Shown here: one piece after another, positions 5,101 through 6,869 of the stretch | Layout: each line of letters begins with the position of its first letter | Position numbering within the stretch: the first letter of the stretch is position 1 | Source of the DNA: JBEKLJ01 sp050010255 | Lineage (GTDB): Bacteria > Acidobacteriota > Terriglobia > Bryobacterales > Bryobacteraceae | Length of the DNA: 6,869 nucleotides | Assembly: GCA_050010255.1 (NCBI GenBank) | Contig: JBEKLJ010000193.1 | Coordinates: 1-6,869 of the forward strand | Direction of reading: 5' to 3' | Translations under genes and position numbers: made by a program | The notes under the pieces: model-generated | Told to the model about the DNA's origin: nothing | Databases searched by the model: none | What the model saw: the letters and a program-made list of their open reading frames with translations, nothing else

Positions 5101-6869
5101 ATGCAGCGGCTCCGGGGAGAGATCGAGTCTCGCGAGTTCTCGCGCGCCTCCGAGCATCTCGTGCGCCTCACGACCGGCCTGCCCGAGGAGCTGCGGGAGC
5201 GGTTCGGCTCGCTCGTGGCCTCCTCGGCAGCCCCCGCCCAGGCCCTGCACTTCCTCGAGCGCCTTCAGCGCGAACAGCCGGAGGCATTCCGGCGTATCAG
5301 CGAGTCCACTTCCGGCCTTCAACTGCTGGTCGCGGTGTTCTCCTACAGCCACTTCCTGTCCGAGGCCGTTCTGAACCACCCCGAATGGATCGAGGACCTG
5401 GCCAAGGGCGGGGTCCTGGACCGGATGTTGTCGGCCGAGGACTACGAAGGCCGGCTCGAGCGGGCGCTGGCGCCCGAGGGCCCCGGCCTGCCGCCGGACA
5501 AGGCGCTGGCGCTGTTCCGGCGCCGCCAGTTGCTGCGCATCCTGCTGCGCGACGTCACCGGGCTGGCCGCTTTGGCGGAAGTGACCGAGGAGCTGTCGAA
5601 CCTGGCCGACGCCGTGCTCGATGTCTGCTACCGCCGCATCCGCGATGACCTGGCGGCGCGGCACGGCCTGCCGACCGTGCCGGAGTTCTCGATTATTTCG
5701 CTCGGAAAGCTCGGAGGGAAGGAGCTGAACTACAGCTCCGACATCGACCTGCTCTTTGTCTATGCGCAGAACGGAGAGACCGCGGGTCCGGACAAGATCA
5801 CTAACAAGGAGTTCTACAGGAAAGTAGCCACCCGGCTTACGGACCTGCTCTCAACTTACACCGGCGCGGGGCTGTGTTACCGGGTGGATCTGCGGCTGAG
5901 GCCCGACGGGCGGTTCGGCGAGGTGTGCGCTTCCCTGGAGGGCGCGCAGGACTACTACCGGAGCCGCGCTCGCGATTGGGAGCTGCAGATGCTCATCAAG
6001 GCGAGGGTCTCGGCTGGCGAGCGCGGGCCGGGGTGCGCGCTGCTGGAGTTCGTCGAGCCGCTGATTTACTCGAGCACGCTCGATTTCGGAGTGGTGGAGG
6101 CGGCCTCGGAGACGCGCCTGCGCATCTCCGAGAAGCTGGCCGCGCGGCGCCGCGGGGTCAGCCAGGGTTTCGACGTCAAGCTGGCGCGGGGCGGCATCCG
6201 CGACATCGAGTTTCTGGTTCAGTGCCTCCAGCGGCTGCACGGCGGCCGGGAGCGGTGGGTGCGCCACGGCGGCACGCAACTGGCGCTGTCGCGGCTGCGC
6301 GACAAGGACTTGCTCTCCGCGAGCGAGTACTCCCGGCTGGCCTCGGCCTACCGCTTCCTGCGAAACCTCGAGCACCGCCTCCAGTTCGACGAGGACCGCC
6401 AGGTGCACGCGCTGCCCAGCGAGGCCGCCGCGCTGGCGGCGCTGGCCCGGAAGATGCCGGAGGCGAATTTTGGCGACACCCCCTCGGCCGATTCCGTGCT
6501 GACCGAGCTGAACCGGCACCTGGAGGAGGTGCAGGAGATTTACGACCGCGTGATCCACGCCCAGCAGCCCATGTACTACACCCCGGCCAGCGGCCCGGTG
6601 GCCGTTTCCGGAGCGGCCAGCCTGGAGGCGGAGGAACCGGTGGAGGCCGGCGCGAGCAACCTGGTGCGGTTCCTCGACCAGCGCGCGCCGGGGCTGGCGG
6701 CCGTGCTGGCGCGGACGGAGTTGCGGCGCGGGCGCGTCCGCTTCGAGCACTTTATGGAGCGCGTGCTGCCGAACCCGGAGTGGCTCGGCTGGCTCGACCA
6801 GGATCCGACGCTCGGCGGTTACGTGCTCGATTTCTTCGAGCACAGCCCGTACTTCGCCGAGCAGATGAT
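5101..6869 (+). CDS. glnE: Glutamine synthetase adenylyltransferase/deadenylylase, N-terminal part (runs off the window)
   Basis: An open frame of 589 codons that leaves the window without a stop; full-length GlnE is about 940-950 aa. GlnE has two nucleotidyltransferase halves: the N-terminal half removes AMP from GlnA, and the C-terminal half adds it. The N-terminal half is complete here. It shows SLGKLGGKELNYSSDIDLLF with the catalytic pair Asp214 and Asp216, YRVDLRLRPDGRFGEV with Asp263, RDWELQMLIKAR (291-302), ARGGIRDIEFLVQ (362-374) and the helical YRFLRNLEHRLQ (417-428). The visible end (VLPNPEWLGWLDQDPTLGG onward) is the linker leading into the missing second half. ATG 5101 is the only upstream start candidate, since an in-frame TAA lies at 5026-5028; GTG 5161 is a weaker alternative. 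No Shine-Dalgarno is present, and a strong hairpin precedes the ATG. A TGTAAT at 5024-5029 resembles a -10 box without a matching -35. Its target glnA lies directly upstream. Confidence 0.96.
   Translation, partial: MQRLRGEIESREFSRASEHLVRLTTGLPEELRERFGSLVASSAAPAQALHFLERLQREQPEAFRRISESTSGLQLLVAVFSYSHFLSEAVLNHPEWIEDLAKGGVLDRMLSAEDYEGRLERALAPEGPGLPPDKALALFRRRQLLRILLRDVTGLAALAEVTEELSNLADAVLDVCYRRIRDDLAARHGLPTVPEFSIISLGKLGGKELNYSSDIDLLFVYAQNGETAGPDKITNKEFYRKVATRLTDLLSTYTGAGLCYRVDLRLRPDGRFGEVCASLEGAQDYYRSRARDWELQMLIKARVSAGERGPGCALLEFVEPLIYSSTLDFGVVEAASETRLRISEKLAARRRGVSQGFDVKLARGGIRDIEFLVQCLQRLHGGRERWVRHGGTQLALSRLRDKDLLSASEYSRLASAYRFLRNLEHRLQFDEDRQVHALPSEAAALAALARKMPEANFGDTPSADSVLTELNRHLEEVQEIYDRVIHAQQPMYYTPASGPVAVSGAASLEAEEPVEAGASNLVRFLDQRAPGLAAVLARTELRRGRVRFEHFMERVLPNPEWLGWLDQDPTLGGYVLDFFEHSPYFAEQM

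Noticed and set aside
4840..5664. Minus-strand open frame across the end of glnA and start of glnE
   Set aside because: Overlaps two confident genes in antisense and spans the structured spacer; no recognisable domain.
5851..6843. Minus-strand open frame of about 330 codons across glnE
   Set aside because: Antisense to the GlnE catalytic and helical domains; composition is Arg/Gln/Leu/Ala-rich as expected for a GC-rich shadow.
1..6869. CRISPR array, tRNA, rRNA, insertion sequence or a novel defence system
   Set aside because: No regularly spaced repeats, no tRNA-like or rRNA-like sequence, no transposase or terminal repeats, and no gene cluster beyond the hicAB pair that would form such a system.

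Overview
The window is a 6.9-kb piece of a GC-rich bacterial chromosome. It holds three housekeeping genes (xseA, glnA and the 5' part of glnE), a HAD phosphatase, and a small accessory-looking stretch with a DoxX-like membrane protein and a HicAB toxin-antitoxin pair. The glutamine synthetase is the type I-beta, adenylylated kind, and it sits next to the gene for its own adenylyltransferase. High GC, strongly GC-ending codons, the form of the XseA N-terminus and the RPDGRFGEV type of GlnE suggest a soil-type bacterium such as an Acidobacteriota or a deltaproteobacterial relative. That placement is an inference from impression, not a search.

Layout. (1) 35-400, plus strand: DoxX-like four-helix membrane protein with a good ribosome binding site. 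(2) 401-667: no gene I can defend. (3) 668-1064, minus strand: hicA-hicB in the usual toxin-first order. HicA is only 57 codons and its last residues are out of frame relative to the family; a 7-nt deletion explains this. (4) 1065-1265: divergent spacer with small dyads. (5) 1266-1874, plus strand: YihX-like HAD hydrolase, probably starting at TTG 1266 behind a GGAGG. (6) 1933-3294, minus strand: complete xseA, exonuclease VII large subunit, convergent with the HAD gene. (7) 3295-3515: divergent xseA/glnA control region with a sigma70-type promoter for glnA and several dyads. (8) 3516-4925, plus strand: complete glnA, 469 aa, with the adenylylation tyrosine at residue 397. (9) 4926-5100: spacer with a perfect 30-bp palindrome just after glnA and a 10-bp-stem hairpin just before glnE. 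(10) 5101-6869 and beyond, plus strand: glnE, 589 codons visible, containing the whole N-terminal deadenylylating half and cut before the C-terminal adenylylating half.

How they work together. GlnA makes glutamine from glutamate and ammonia. GlnE adds AMP to, and removes it from, GlnA Tyr397 according to nitrogen status. Target and modifier lie on the same strand 175 bp apart, but the spacer is full of RNA structure, so their expression is probably uncoupled to some degree. xseA (DNA repair), the HAD phosphatase and the doxX/hicAB stretch have no evident functional link to nitrogen metabolism. I did not find an undescribed multi-gene system. The points most worth checking are the damaged hicA, the hairpin that replaces a normal ribosome binding site at glnE, and the 30-bp palindrome.
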